This document shows, piece after piece, positions 1-11,099 of a DNA stretch of 64,000 nt; position 1 is the first letter of the stretch; every line of letters starts with the position of its first letter. Location of the stretch: positions 1 through 64,000 of the forward strand of contig JAAKBF010000078.1 of assembly GCA_012656075.1 (NCBI GenBank). The letters run 5' to 3'. The translations under genes and the position numbers were made by a program. This stretch comes from Phytophthora hibernalis. Lineage: Eukaryota; Oomycota; Peronosporomycetes; Peronosporales; Peronosporaceae. The notes beneath the pieces are model-generated. The model had not been told where the DNA came from. It did no database searches and was given only the letters and a program-made list of their open reading frames with translations.

Positions 1-298
1 AACGATTGGTTTGCATCTTGCCTGTAAAGGCTTAAGGGGAAATTTGCAAAACACAGAAAAATGATTTTGTATTTTTATCCTGAATCCGTCATCTGTCATT
101 TTGCACCTTGCTAGTAAAACTTTGCAGCTTGACCGGAAAATGGTGTACTACTGTAGTATTCATTTGTCACTTTATAATAACGGTCATGTCGAATGCCTGC
201 AGGATGAACTTTGGACGAGAGCAGCGGATATATTTCATTGAGCGCGATCTCCCCCACCACCAATTGACATACTGGTCGATGAAAGAAACTGCATTTGT

Positions 299-953
299 AT
301 GGTGAACGTCGTCACGTTTCAAGGTGGGCCCTATGATAGTTCTCATTGCAATATGTATGCGTGCAGCGAAGGGAATGTGCGGGATTTCATTTTCGGCTTG
401 GCCCGTTTACAAGCTGGCTGGATTATTATCGGTAGTGCGTGAAATGCTTGGTATACCTCCAGTTAAGTGCTCATTGTCGTTGGCTTACTCGCTTTGCAGC
501 ACTTGATGGTCCTTCTCCACGCGAAATGGACGCTGTGATGAAATTGTTTGGCCATCGTTCAATTTCGAATCGAAATCCAGGTGTTTACCAGGTGCGGATT
601 TGTTGTATTCCGTCACGATGAGTTCGTCAAGAAAGTAATGTTGTTCCTTCTCCCTTTAGTTTCTCGTGCGAGGAAGCAAGTCGCAATGTGCGAGCGGTCA
701 TTGACCAGTGCGCCAACGTTGCTTTGGATCGTCACCGTGTATTGCCCCGCTTGTGGTTCGAGCGACCATTCTTGCTGGAGGAGGAATCGCAATTCGAACG
801 ATTTCTTGTATCAACAAAAATCGCCAATCGCTACGCAGCTCAGTCGCTGCTTCACAAGATCTGCTTAGAAGATATATTTACAAAACGGTACGAACAAAGC
901 AACAACCGCGCAAGCGATCACGAACTAACTTCGCTCATTGAATCGATAAACTG
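299..953 (+). CDS. unrecognised protein, three exons inferred
   Basis: I do not recognise this protein. An ATG at 299 opens a frame (MVNVVTFQGG...) that runs to about 431. A GT-AG intron (about 432-500) joins it to an exon containing ALDGPSPREMDAVMKLFGHR. A second intron (about 592-672, acceptor before GAAGCAAGTCGC) leads to the last exon, which starts EASRNVRAVIDQCANVALD and ends LTSLIESIN-stop at 953. The joined product is about 170 residues, charged and helical towards the C-terminus, with no signal peptide or membrane segment. Both introns keep the frame open, which supports a real gene, but the true start could lie in an earlier exon left of the window edge. It is tail-to-tail with the M96-like gene. 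The 325 bases between the two genes hold nothing I can support. Confidence 0.45.
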
Positions 954-1278
954 AATGTCCTCGTCCAGAATGCGATAACAGATAACCAGGTGCAACTGCT
1001 TTGGGATATCCTCTTGGCTCGTGTATAGCTTTCTCCTTATTCTTGGTATGTTCGGTTCCTTCCAGACTTGTGCAACAGAACCATGGGTTCAACAGCCTGA
1101 GGTAGCGATACCAGGGTGGAATACGTATTCGCGTTAAATGGATGAAAGCTCTTCTTGGCGAGCAACACTTGATTCTTGTTGTCATTCATAACCAAGCTCG
1201 ATGTTCACGGCGATGCCGTCAACGCTCTCCACTAACGCCTCTTATATCGTGTAACGATACTGAGGTACTCGAAAGTAT

Positions 1279-2469
1279 CTAGTAAGCGCCATACACGATA
1301 CTGCGCACAGTTTTTAGCATGACATCACCCCACGCCATAACGCCGGTGGACAGCTCTTGCAGTGCATCTTCAGGAATCGGAAATTGGGGCCGGTGAATCT
1401 TGATGAACGCCGCACGATACATCGTCACAACCAGTTCGCCATTGGTCGAGCAATTTTTGTTAACTGTGAACACGGATGTGGCAGACACGTCTTTCCGAAC
1501 ACGATTGGTGGAGTTGTACGGATAGAGCTCGTCCTCGTCGATGGAGTCGAGGACTACCATAGCATACTTCTCATCAGGGTCCATTTTTGGGAACAGAAGC
1601 GAGCTGGTCTCCATCGTGACATTGTCGCGGACCGTTGACAGCACTCGCGCGTTGTACACACTCCCGTCAATAGTCTCGTAGTCATCCCTGACCGTAATAT
1701 GTCCAAGACGCTCCGTGATACTGATCTCCATATTGGTCAGATAGTACACAGCTGCATCGTAGACCTGCTGAAGAGACTTGACGCCTGGAAATTGGACGGT
1801 CTCAAAGCGAATGCCGCAGAAATCGCCTTCTGCGGACTCGAAAAGCTCATCCGAGTACGTCATCTTGTCAATATCAACGTAGTGTCTGGGGTCCATGACG
1901 AAGTTGTACGCATTGCGCAGCTTCTCATCACGAATGGACACAAGCATGGATCGGCGCTGCTCCCAGTCCTTCGGGAGGCAGATGCGGGTGTAAAGCGGGT
2001 GTGACTGCTGCGTTCCCTGCGGAAAAGCAAATAAAGTATCGTCAAGAAGCAGTCCAAGATGCAAATTGCCGAAATTGTGCACTTACGTAGCATCGACTCA
2101 TAGCAGACTGCATTTCAGCAACGTGAAGGTTTTGGGCTCGAGCGGTTTGGTTCATCTTCGTATTTTCAGCCTTGGCTTGCTCCAACACGGCATCGACCGC
2201 GGACTCTTGCTCTGGGTCCGCTGCTCGGATCTTCAGCACGATCACTTCTGACTCGAGCTTGCGAACGGCATCGCGAAGCTCCTTAGTTTCTTCCTGTCGA
2301 ATACATTTTGTCAGCGACCAAATACGATACCAATGGCAGCTGAGAGTAACGTACCCGCCGTGCAGCATACGTACTTGCGTCTCTTTGGGTTCCTTTGGCC
2401 GGGTGTCTTAACGTGGATCACTACGTCGTGCTGGTTTAGTCCAACACTACTTTGGTAGCTAAGGGCCAT
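1279..2469 (-). CDS. M96 mating-specific-family coiled-coil protein
   Basis: Exon 1 (2469 to about 2373) begins MALSYQSSVGLNQHDVV and ends in a basic NPKRRK stretch. Exon 2 (to about 2095) is a leucine-heptad coiled coil starting EETKELRDAVRKLESEV, so the N-terminal half looks bZIP-like. After a short intron (GTAAGT to CCGCAG, near 2092-2012) the last exon carries the globular part: LPKDWEQRRSMLVSIR, then FETVQFPGVKSLQQVYDAA and a region rich in beta strands, ending at 1279. This order (basic coiled coil, then a START-like region with the FPGVKSLQQVYDA signature) is what oomycete annotations call the M96 mating-specific protein family. The assignment is from memory of that family. Molecular function is unknown; a DNA- or lipid-binding role would be speculation. 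All exons are in frame. Confidence 0.6.
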
Positions 2470-2500
2470 TTTCCGTGTTCGCCTGGTTATTCTGAGGCGG

Positions 2501-2515
2501 CAAATTGTGAAGTGA
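2501..2515 (-). promoter_or_regulatory. initiator-like element upstream of the M96-like gene
   Basis: Read on the minus strand this is TCACTTCACAATTTG, close to the oomycete initiator described for Phytophthora (CATTYYNCANTTT-like). It lies about 32 bases upstream of the ATG at 2469, a usual distance. The match is by eye only. Confidence 0.4.
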
Positions 2516-2519
2516 TCTC

Positions 2520-4428
2520 ACAACACGTAACCGTAACTGTGCAACGGCTCCCGAAACGTATGATTACAGCGGCAAGGTTTACGTTTTGTTTACAGGCATG
2601 GTCAACATCGAGTGCTGCTCTAGGTTGACGCACACTTTAGCATTCACATTTGTTCTGCGTTGGTGTGACTTACGTGACTTACCCTGAGCATGTGCTTGGA
2701 CAACTCTCGCCACCACTTCTTCATGGAACGACGAAAACAAATTTCTTTGGTCATGACCCCCGTTGACTACATACGGTACAGCACACGTATTATAATTGAC
2801 ATTAAGCCAAGAACTTAAAAGTGACAATCTACCTCTCCCACTGAGTAAACGAGATATTAAATTAATACATGTAGACTTCAGTAGCAGATGTCATACGCGA
2901 GAGAGATTACCGCAGCATTTTCCCGACAACTTTCCAGTCAAAGCCTCGCCTGTAGCGATCGCGTACAAACCGTATAAATTCGGGCTGGGTGGCCAGCGTT
3001 GCGGCGTACCGGTATACCCGATAGCCACTTCACCCCGTTGACTTGGCCACGCTTGAGTAGCATTGGCCTTTTTAATCGTATCATATCAATGATAAGCTTA
3101 TGATATTTTCTGTCGATTTTCAATATCGATTTTTATCAGCGTTGATAAAGAGCCTCACTACATGTATATCATCGAAATTTATCAGTGATAAAACCACCTT
3201 GGCCATTTTTGTATTAAAAAAGTTTCTACAGCGACACATCGATGCAAGAGGCTACCGCGAACTCTGCGTCCCCAAATAGCTCTGGGCAATTGTCGGCACT
3301 AGCCAACATCTAGCTGGTTATGAAGTGCCACCTATCAAGGCTTTTTATCAGGGCTATTTTCGTAATAATTCAATGTATTTGCGCACGTAAGTCTGTGCTA
3401 CATGGTACGAAGAGACACAGAACGTTTTATCGTGACCGCACGATGCCGAAACACAAGAGGGGAAAAATGCTGACCGTACCTTGACTGTTCAACGCACCAT
3501 TTGGGCCGCTTGGGGGCCATCATCGGTTTATCGACCTTTCTTTATCATTGCATTGATATTGATACTTATCATAGCTTTTATCAGCTACTAGTATTTATCA
3601 GCATATCAACTCTGCTACTCAAGCCTGGTCATCGCACTCAAATCCTGAAAGTGAAGAGTGCCAAGAGGATCAAAAGCTCTAGTTAAGCCAAAACGAATGC
3701 TATTGAGATATGTCTGGGGTCATTAGAAAGCTCTAAACTACCCATACAGGCCCAAGGAAGTGAAAGAATGCGCATTGGGCTAGGTCTTGCGAATTTAAAC
3801 GATCGTTTGACCGGGTTTGACGTACCGTATTCCCCTGTTACAGGCGTCACCAATCTGCAGGCGGGTAGGGCTCGTACTTAACTTAACGTATTTGGTCATA
3901 TCTACGCTAGTTTAATAGCTCGCAAATACTAATAAAGTACCTACCAACGACATATACCTGTTCATCATACCTGTAGGACCTTGCTCATGAATTTTTGTAG
4001 CGGAAGCGCAAGCGGCGATTGATTTACTTGCCTTGGTCTGCCGTATGACCAGGGAGATATGACGATCATATCGAATATACCGGTATTATACCTATTGTTT
4101 CATTAGCTCAAAGTGAGTGAGGCTTGTAAAAAGGCGACGCTTGTAACAGGGGGAATACGGTGTCTGGAATCACCCCTCTCCCGTTAACCCTAAACCATCA
4201 AATCAAGCCTTGCTCGAAATCAGTAATAAGTACAAGTAAACTTTTGTTGGAGGGGTCAAAGATTTTTTTGATGTGTGAAATCGGTGGTCAAAGTTAAATC
4301 CACCCAATTTCGTACCTAAACGAACTTTCGAGAAACGGGGCGTTTGAAAAAATTACGCACACTAACTGGAGCAATTCAAAATTTTACTTATATCGAGTTT
4401 CGCCAATCAAATCTGTTTTCTTCTCTTA
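2520..4428. other. intergenic AT-rich stretch without a supported gene
   Basis: All open frames here are short and contain no recognisable domain. The stretch holds two clusters rich in TTATCA/TGATAA (about 3065-3205 and 3520-3610), a candidate short inverted-repeat element (3824-4161) and two copies of the octamer TACCGGTA (3007 and 4078). It leads directly into the Tc1-type element. Confidence 0.5.
3824..4161. repeat. candidate MITE-like element with about 25-bp imperfect inverted ends
   Basis: ACCGTATTCCCCTGTTAC at 3824 is mirrored by GTAACAGGGGGAATACGGT ending at 4161. The inverted similarity continues inward (GGCGTCAC against GGCGACGC) with about three differences over 27 bases. About 280 bases lie between the arms, with no coding potential. 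Size and AT content suit a small non-autonomous DNA element, but I see no convincing target-site duplication, so it remains a candidate. Confidence 0.4.
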
Positions 4429-5364
4429 CACTCCGCGCCAGGTTAAATCAGCCACCCCTATTTGCTACTCTGTAACACTGTCAATATTTCGAGTTGACGC
4501 TCGCTGTTTGGATATGTTCGATCTATGATTGGTAGAAATACGCTACTTGTGTTAACGCGCTGGTTTTAGCAATCTGGCATGGCTCCCATACAAGTGGCCA
4601 TTTTGGCACTGCGCCAGATTAAATCAGCCATGTAGGTACATACAAAAATCAAGTATATCTTTAGGATGGTGAAATTGGTAGTACCTCTTGTTACCTTTCT
4701 TGACTATGACTTCAAAGCACCAGCAGCGCATTGATTCAATGAGAGACATTAGCAAGGCAGTATGAATAGCTTCCCAAGCCTCAAACAGTGCAGCCTTTAA
4801 TGGAGGCATGCTATCGAACTGTGTTCCAATAATCGAAATTCTCCTACTCATAATGGACCACAATTCCCTATCGGGTTTAAATCTGATGCATTAGAGGGCA
4901 ATATAACGACCACTTACCCCAGCGTAGGTAGAGGCGTTCGATTCGTCCGCGCTCGCACTCCGTCAGCCTTGGCTTCTTCGTGGTGGGTGTGGGATGCTTC
5001 TATACAGGTGGAGGGGGCTTCGCCTTAGGTAGAGGGCTTCCTCGTCCCTCGCAGCTTGCGAAATGACCCCACCAGCTCTCCATCCACGCGTTTGTACCTG
5101 TAATCCATACACTACCAATTTCACCATCCTAAAGATATACTTGATTTTTGTATGTACCTACATGGCTGATTTAATCTGGCGCAGTGCCAAAATGGCCACT
5201 TGTATGGGAGCCATGCCAGATTGCTAAAACCAGCGCGTTAGCACAAGTAGCGTATTTCTACCAATCATTGATCGAACATATCCAAACAGCGAGCGTCAAC
5301 TCGAAATATTGACAGTGTTACAGAGTTGCAAATAGGGATGACTGATTTAACCTGGCGCGGAGTG
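4429..5364. mobile_element. Tc1/mariner-type deletion derivative with 254-bp terminal inverted repeats
   Basis: Arms at 4429-4682 and 5111-5364 are inverted copies of equal length (254 bp) with only a few mismatches, for example GTGTTAACG against GTGCTAACG, and ATCTATGATT against ATCAATGATT. The outer ends read CACTCCGCGCCAGG and CCTGGCGCGGAGTG. Each is flanked by the dinucleotide TA (4427-4428 and 5365-5366), the target duplication of the Tc1/mariner superfamily. About 430 bases lie between the arms. The interior keeps the C-terminal end of a transposase on the minus strand but not the rest, so this copy is non-autonomous. Near-identity of the arms suggests recent formation. The right-hand TA is also the left flank of the pogo-type element. 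Confidence 0.85.
4624..4905 (-). pseudogene. C-terminal remnant of a Tc1-type transposase
   Basis: On the minus strand, ILPSNASDLNPI (about 4905-4870) is followed, after a one-base frame break near 4865, by LWSIMSRRI, LKAALFEAWEAIH and LIESMRCWCFEVI, with a stop at 4624. This is the usual end of Tc1 transposases (SPDLNPIENLW, then the helical tail with SMPxRC). The catalytic core upstream is missing. The tail reaches into the left inverted arm, so arm and gene end overlap. The product cannot be active; it identifies the family of the element. Confidence 0.75.
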
Positions 5365-5366
5365 TA

Positions 5367-7103
5367 CAGACAACGACGGATAAATCCGACCGACCAAAAA
5401 TCCGACATTTAGTGGGTAATAACCAGGCTCCCTTAGTAAAATCATCGCGGGTTTTATCCAATCAGCTTAACATAATCCACTTTTTACCAATTACAGAACC
5501 AAAAAATGAATGGCTCCTGTTAAAATCTCCTCCCGCAAAGCTAAAACAAGGCTCATTTTGCACTATGATACGCGCCGAGCGCAGCTTCACTATTAAAAAG
5601 AAGCGACAAGCGTTAAGCGTAGTGGAGCAACACGGCGTGCGGGAGGCTTCGGAGCAGCTCGGCATCGCTCGCGGCACCCTCTACGATTGGAAGAAACAAG
5701 CCGACGGCATTTTTAGCTTCAAGGGCAGCGCTATGTCGAAGACGCTCAAAGGACAGGGGCGCAAAGAACTTTTTCCTGGCGTCCCTGACCTAGTCACTTA
5801 CATGAAAGATGTGAGGCGGAGTGAAGCGGTGCGTGTTGTACTTCGTATTTGTATACTAATGAAACTAACTAACATTTTCATCTTAAATGTACAGGTGTTG
5901 TCTACTTCTGGCATGATAGAGTCCATGCACAAGCTCTATCCAGACTGGATGAAGGCATACCTCTCTGGGAAGGAAAGCGGCGAGCTCGCACTCGAGCGTA
6001 TGGTCCAGCGCATTGCCAATCGGTAACAGCATGTATGTATATTTGCAAAATATTGTGTATTATGAACATTTTACCATTTACTTAATGTTTTATTTGAATA
6101 AAGGTACGGATTTTCCTCGCAAAAGCCGCAGGCTGCCAAAAAGACGACAGAAGAGCTGGAGGAGACCTGGCACGCTTCGCTATCGAGTTTTGGGACAAGT
6201 ACAAGGATTTTGAAGGCGGTGGCATACTAAACGTCGATGAAACAGCGATCATGTTTGATATGCCACCAACCAAGTCCTGGACAGGAAAGGGGCGAAAGGA
6301 TGCAGCGCAAACTTTGGGGGCAAACAAGCACGCAGGTCGCATGACTGCTGTGCTCACTGTATCCGATGACGGTAAATATTGTGATTTATTTGATATTTTG
6401 TTGATAATTTTCTCATATTTAATTTTTGATTTTTTCAGGTCGCAAAATGCCGATTCTTTTCATCATCCGAGGTGTTCCAGGGGGCAGGATTGAACAAGAT
6501 GAATTGGGGCAGTATCCGGACGGACACTTCTATGCTGTGCAAGAAAACGCTTGGATGGATGGGAGGGTTTGGAAACTTTACGTTGAAAAATTACTAAAAT
6601 TTGAAATAGATGGCCCCGCTGTTCTTCTTCTTGACAACTTTGAGTGTCATGTGTCGGAAGTAGGACAGCCGATTGTGGCGGAGGAGGCAAATGCTACTGC
6701 GGTCCCATTGCCACCAAACAGTACAGCGGTTTGTCAACCGCTTGATGTCGGTGTCATGGGACCTCTAAAAGCTAAACTTCGTAACAGTGCTGGCAGACGC
6801 ACAGGTGGTACCGCTAAGGAAAACGCCTCCGCGCTATAAAGTCTACGATTGCCGCGTGGAAGGCCATCAAAAAGAAAACAGTTATCCGTAGCTTCAAGAA
6901 AGCAATTCCCCACCATCCCGAGATAACAGTTTAATCGAAAGATTCCTTTCTACCCAACTATACGGTTATTGATTTGTTTTTGTGCTTGCACCTTTAATTT
7001 CAGCCAATAATACGCTTATTTAAAAACCGTCGGATTTTTTGTCTGGATCCGTACACTATGGAGGATACCGCTAAGTCATGTCGGATTTATCCGTCGTTGT
7101 CTG
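5367..7103 (+). mobile_element. pogo-type DNA transposon, decayed
   Basis: Perfect 24-bp inverted ends lie at 5367-5390 (starting CAGACAACGACGG) and 7080-7103, each flanked by TA (5365-5366 and 7104-7105). A CAG start, a TA target, about 1.7 kb length and a transposase with a Psq/CENP-B-like HTH and a DDE domain fit the pogo group of Tc1/mariner. A subterminal motif recurs near both ends (AAAATCCGAC at about 5396, GTCGGATTTT at about 7030). The left end directly abuts the right end of the Tc1-type element with a single shared TA. Confidence 0.9.
5571..6938 (+). pseudogene. pogo-type transposase with frame breaks
   Basis: The N-terminus (MIRAERSFTIKKKRQALSVV) leads into a helix-turn-helix (EASEQLGIARGTLYDWKK). 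Two introns are likely (about 5830-5894 and 6024-6102), then a DDE domain: ILNVDETAIMFDMPP (first D, about 6230), an intron at about 6372-6438, LLLDNFECHVS (second D, about 6630) and PLPPNSTAVCQPLDVGVMGP (third D, about 6735). Two frame breaks are visible: near 6160-6175, between EELEE and ARFAIEFWDKY, and near 6820, just before RAIKSTIAAWKAIKKK. The catalytic residues are intact but the frame is not. Because single-base losses occur all over this window, the breaks may be decay or sequencing error. Confidence 0.8.
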
Positions 7104-7290
7104 TATTGGACGCGCAAGACTTTTCCACGTACCGGTATAATCAACCAAAAAGCAAATTTGCTTTTTAAATTTCGAGCGAGGCACACATTTTTCAGAAGCT
7201 CATTACTTCTGTTCTACTGGGTGTTATGAGGAAGACGAAGGTCTCAAAACGCTGCTGGTCATCGTGGTGGGCAACATTTTGAAAATGGGG

Positions 7291-7366
7291 ATATGTTGCC
7301 ACATCATTAATCTAGCTCCCCTTTATCTGATAAAAGTGGAGCTAGATTAAGGATGTGGCAGCAATA
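7291..7366. repeat. long near-perfect hairpin (fold-back)
   Basis: TGCCACATCATTAATCTAGC (from 7297) is followed by its inverted copy, which starts GGAGCTAGATTAAGG at about 7338, with one mismatch over 23 positions. The 18-base centre (CCTTTATCTGATAAAAGT) can itself pair. No gene crosses it. It may be a very small fold-back element or an RNA/DNA structure. The rest of 7104-7675 shows nothing I can name. Confidence 0.7.
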
Positions 7367-7675
7367 TATTCTAAACGTACGGAATTATCTACACACCACT
7401 AGTAAACGGTGCTCAGTATTATATGGTAGTGTGTTGCTCGAAGAAAAAAATCATCCAAAATGTTGCTGGATAAATTATGGTAAAATACGATTATAAGTGA
7501 TATCATATTATAGAGGTGTTTTGTCCTAATCTTCTGCGGATGGGTCAACAGCCACAATTAAAATAATAATCTATCCAGTTATCAAATATAGCAGGGTTTT
7601 AAAGCTTATTTACTCAAAGGTATCAAAATCGTATTACGAAAGGTATCAGAAAAGCTAGGAATTGTGATCGAGACT

Positions 7676-8110
7676 ATGGCAGACGGAGACGACGGTCTGG
7701 CGAAGCTTCGCGCGCGCATGGCGCAGCCGCCCAAGGACTGGGTGGACGTGGTGATGGTGTCGGTGCTCAAGGACCCTCTTTTCTATGGCTTCTTGGGGCT
7801 GGGCTTCTTCCTGGTGTTTGCCATCATGGCGCTCGTCGCTACTAAAATGCTGTTGAACCAGATCGAGGTGGAGGAGAAGCAAAAGGAGCGACAACTTAAG
7901 AAAAAGAGCAGTAAAACTATCCTAAAAACTCTAAAACCTACGGGGATTCAGCTGATCAAATCACTCAAACTCTATAGACGCAAATGCGTAGCTGAGACCT
8001 GCGTCAACCTCCTGGTATTCCTCGACATGTCTTCCGTTTTGCTCCATTCTGCTCTATGGCTTCCGTTACGGGGCCGGGAACACCACCACTGGGAAGTGCG
8101 GGTGAATTGA
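7676..8110 (+). CDS. small single-pass membrane protein
   Basis: The ATG at 7676 starts MADGDDGLAKLRARMAQPP. Around residues 35-57 there is one clear transmembrane segment (FYGFLGLGFFLVFAIMALVA). A lysine-rich cytosolic-type tail follows (QIEVEEKQKERQLKKKSSK), suggesting a short tail-anchored or type II protein. The open frame runs to 8110 and would overlap the end of the antisense NAA35 gene. An intron from about 7915 (AGCA/GTAAAA) to 7953 (TTCAG) would end the protein earlier, at a TAG near 7978, and remove the overlap; I think this is more likely but cannot prove it. Family not recognised. The opening codons look like ordinary GC-rich coding sequence. Confidence 0.55.
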   Translation: MADGDDGLAKLRARMAQPPKDWVDVVMVSVLKDPLFYGFLGLGFFLVFAIMALVATKMLLNQIEVEEKQKERQLKKKSSKTILKTLKPTGIQLIKSLKLYRRKCVAETCVNLLVFLDMSSVLLHSALWLPLRGREHHHWEVRVN

Positions 8111-11089
8111 AAAGTCGAACTCCATGTGCGTCTTGGAGGTGGGGGACGAATTCTTCGACTTGGCGCCCGCTGCGTTCTGGCTACGCTGTGCAAGACGGAC
8201 GCAATTGGAGATGGACACCTTGAGCAGCGACTGCAGCTCGACGCCGCGAACAAGACCCTCGCCGTCAGTGGTAAAGATCGTGTTGACCCCTTCTTCGTCG
8301 CTCAGCAACGCCTCAGCATGCACGCGCGCTACCTTGAAACACTCCTCGGCCGACTTGTAGATGAGCTCTAACTCGTACGGAGAGAAATCGCTGTTCTGGC
8401 TGAAGTCTTCGTAGTTGAGCGCGGCCGGGAAGTGAAGCTTCTGGAACGGTGCAAAGCGATGTTGGAAACGGATCGTGAACGTGCTGTACATCGGCACCTT
8501 CAACTGCACCAGACCCTCGCGCTCCAGTGCGTTGAACAGCTGAAAGTAGGCACGCATCAGACTGCGCAGCATCTCCGTGTACTTGATTTCACGCAGGAAG
8601 CGGGCCTTCGTGGTATCAACAGGCTCGCGAACAGGCTCTGGAGCTTCGATGATGCCCACAGCAGCACCATTGTTGTGTTTTTGTGCTTTGCCTTTGATTT
8701 CTTCGATGACTTGGTTGACAATACCTCAGCAGGAGGTGGAGGAGGGCTAGCAGTAGACTCGTCCTTCGGTTGCTCAGTGGCCGACGGTCCATGGCGCTGT
8801 GCTGGTGGCATAATTTCTTTCATTTTCTCTACAAAACTCCAGGTAACGTTGAGGTTTTGAAGACGCGAGCCTTCCAAGTAATCCAGATACCTGGAACAAA
8901 TCAGTCAAACCGTCAGGCTGCAAACAGCTACACAAAGGACGAACAAAAGCCCACGCACCAGTAGATGGTTCCGAGCTCAGATGATGCGTAAAGCTCGAGT
9001 TCCAGCCCTAGCACGACATACTGTATCATCAGTTGCACTGATTCCTCCAGAGACCATGCTGTGAAGTATCGTGGATATGCCGCTTTCTGAACCCACAGTG
9101 AAGTGAGCACGACGTAGGTTTACAAATGGTGCCTAAGCCAACAAGGACGTACCGGGATGTTCATCTCGGTTGTAAATCTCTCGTCAACCGCGGCAGCTTC
9201 CGCCTGGAGCACGCTCCACTCGTCCAATAAATATTCGATCCGTGCGCGCTGTCGTGAGCGGTTGTGCAAAAACACCTTGAGCGACTCATACACAGTTTCA
9301 ATGCAGCGGGACGAGTAAAGCACGCCCTCTTGTGTGGAGAGCAGCACAGAGGGCACGCCGTTTAACACCATCGATGCCGACAGCCAGTTCATGAAGTTGT
9401 ACTTTGCGTAAATTTTACTGTCGGCATACAGGAAGAGCTGAATCAGACGTAGTCGTCAGTATTTTGCTGATAAAAGGAAATGCATACAATAGCACTTACC
9501 AATACGTAGGAGCGTGCAATAATTGTGGGTTGTTGCCTGGAAAACTCGATCAAAAAGATACGCAGGTCTTCCATGCACGTCCACTGGGTGGAGAGCAACC
9601 AATCACCATTTCAGATATCACCTTCTTGATTTGCTCCAGTGCTTCGTCGATTGATGGTATTTTAACATCACGCGGTGGTGATCCCGAGAGAAGGAGGCGG
9701 CTGATGCTTGGATCAAAACCGAACGGCTTTCCACTGAAACACTCAGGGTCCAGCTCAAGCCGTTCTGTAGATAAACCTTGAACAAGCTCATGAGCACGAT
9801 GAAAGCCTTCTCTAGCCTGTTTTAAATCCAAGGCTCCCTCTGCCACGCCCAAATCAGCATACGTTGCAAGAAGCTCTCTTCGTAGCTGGACTCGTCGAAT
9901 AAATGCTTCACACAATGAGGCACCGACTCGAGCGTTCGGGTACAACAGTTCATAGCTGGATTTATTGGAGGTTTCGCTGCTGCTTGCAACCGCACCTCCT
10001 GTTTTTTACCGTGTTTCTTCTTTGACGATTTCTTTGACGACGCAGCCTTGTGTTGTGCAAGCAGCGCCTCCAGTCGCTCCTGTGTCACCTGTAGCAGCGT
10101 ATACAGCGCTTCGACAGAGATTGGCGCCAGAGCACCCACATCGAAACCATTACCGGGCGAAAATCCTCCTCCTCGTAGATATCAGCGCGCAATGCTGCAT
10201 CTCGTACAAGGTCCGAAGTCTTCAACGCAGCCAAAATCACTGCACACATAACCAGCAGCAACGAGTCCTTTGCCGAGTTGCCCACACTTTCCGCCAGCAC
10301 AGCTCGCACATCAGCATCACTCGCCACCAAACTCTCCAACGGAGTAACAAGCTTCGCAAAAAGAGCATTCAGCGGGTCTCGGTGCATATACACACTCGTA
10401 AGCAGCGACTGCGCCAATGGCAGTCCATTCAGCCATCCCGCTTCACAGCAAAACAGCTCGTCAAGTGTGGCCAACACGTCACGGGCTGACGAGAACTCCA
10501 ACGTCACAGAGCCACCTTCCAGTCGAGCTGAAATGGACTGCGGCGGTGCACCATTGACCAGCATCCCCGAGTCCATCTTGGGGTCCATCAGCTCCAGCGC
10601 CGACATGGAATCGAAGAGCTTGAAGTCTTCTTCGTGCACCAACTGCCCCACCTTGAGCTCCTTCGCTGCCGCACTCATCAACTGTCAAGTGTTAGAATTT
10701 ATGTATTTTCTTCCTCCAGCAGCAGTAGAACACACACCTGCGTCACGTCTCGCCACTCAGCGTCAAAAGGCGAGCGCTGCAGCTTGAGTTTGGTCTCCAG
10801 CTGCGCGTCGAGCTCTCCCCCGTCACTGCAGCCGTAGAAACAGCACACAAAAGGAGATAAGAGCCAACTGGTTAGACCTCCTTAGTTTGACGTGTTATGG
10901 GGCTCAAAGTTGGACAAGAAGCAGCACAAGACGCTGGAGTTTGTATATAAATTGCATTCCTACCTCATTGTAGCTGCGTACGTCCTCCAGCCGCGCGTAA
11001 GGCGAGTCCCGATCCCCCTCGGAGCTTTTGGTTGTGAGGTGGACCTCGTGACGCGACGACACAATATAAACCTTAAAGTAGGATGGCAA
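8066..11089 (-). CDS. NAA35: NatC N-alpha-acetyltransferase auxiliary subunit (MAK10/NAA35)
   Basis: NAA35 anchors the catalytic NAA30 subunit of the NatC N-terminal acetyltransferase on ribosomes. The family signature is plain: an exon ending PFDAEWRDVTQ joined to LMSAAAKELKVGQLVHEEDF and then SALELMDPKMDSGM (about 10684-10560). Further down are PFGFDPSISRLLL (about 9720), LYSSRCIETVYESLKVF (about 9300) and the C-terminal exon MLRSLMRAYFQLFNALEREG, ending at 8066. Several introns are visible (10739-10684; between 9509 and 9392; around 9120-8880). A first exon at about 11089-10965 (YFKVYIVSSRHEVHL) is likely but its ATG is unclear. Three single-base frame breaks interrupt conserved sequence: in AAAA at 10160-10163, near 9960 and near 9605. 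Each is repaired by one added base, so I read the gene as intact in the organism. Confidence 0.85.
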
Positions 11090-11099
11090 GGAAGCCTAA

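Noticed and set aside
925..1185. 86-codon minus-strand frame
   Set aside because: Overlaps the better-supported plus-strand exon end and has no recognisable features.
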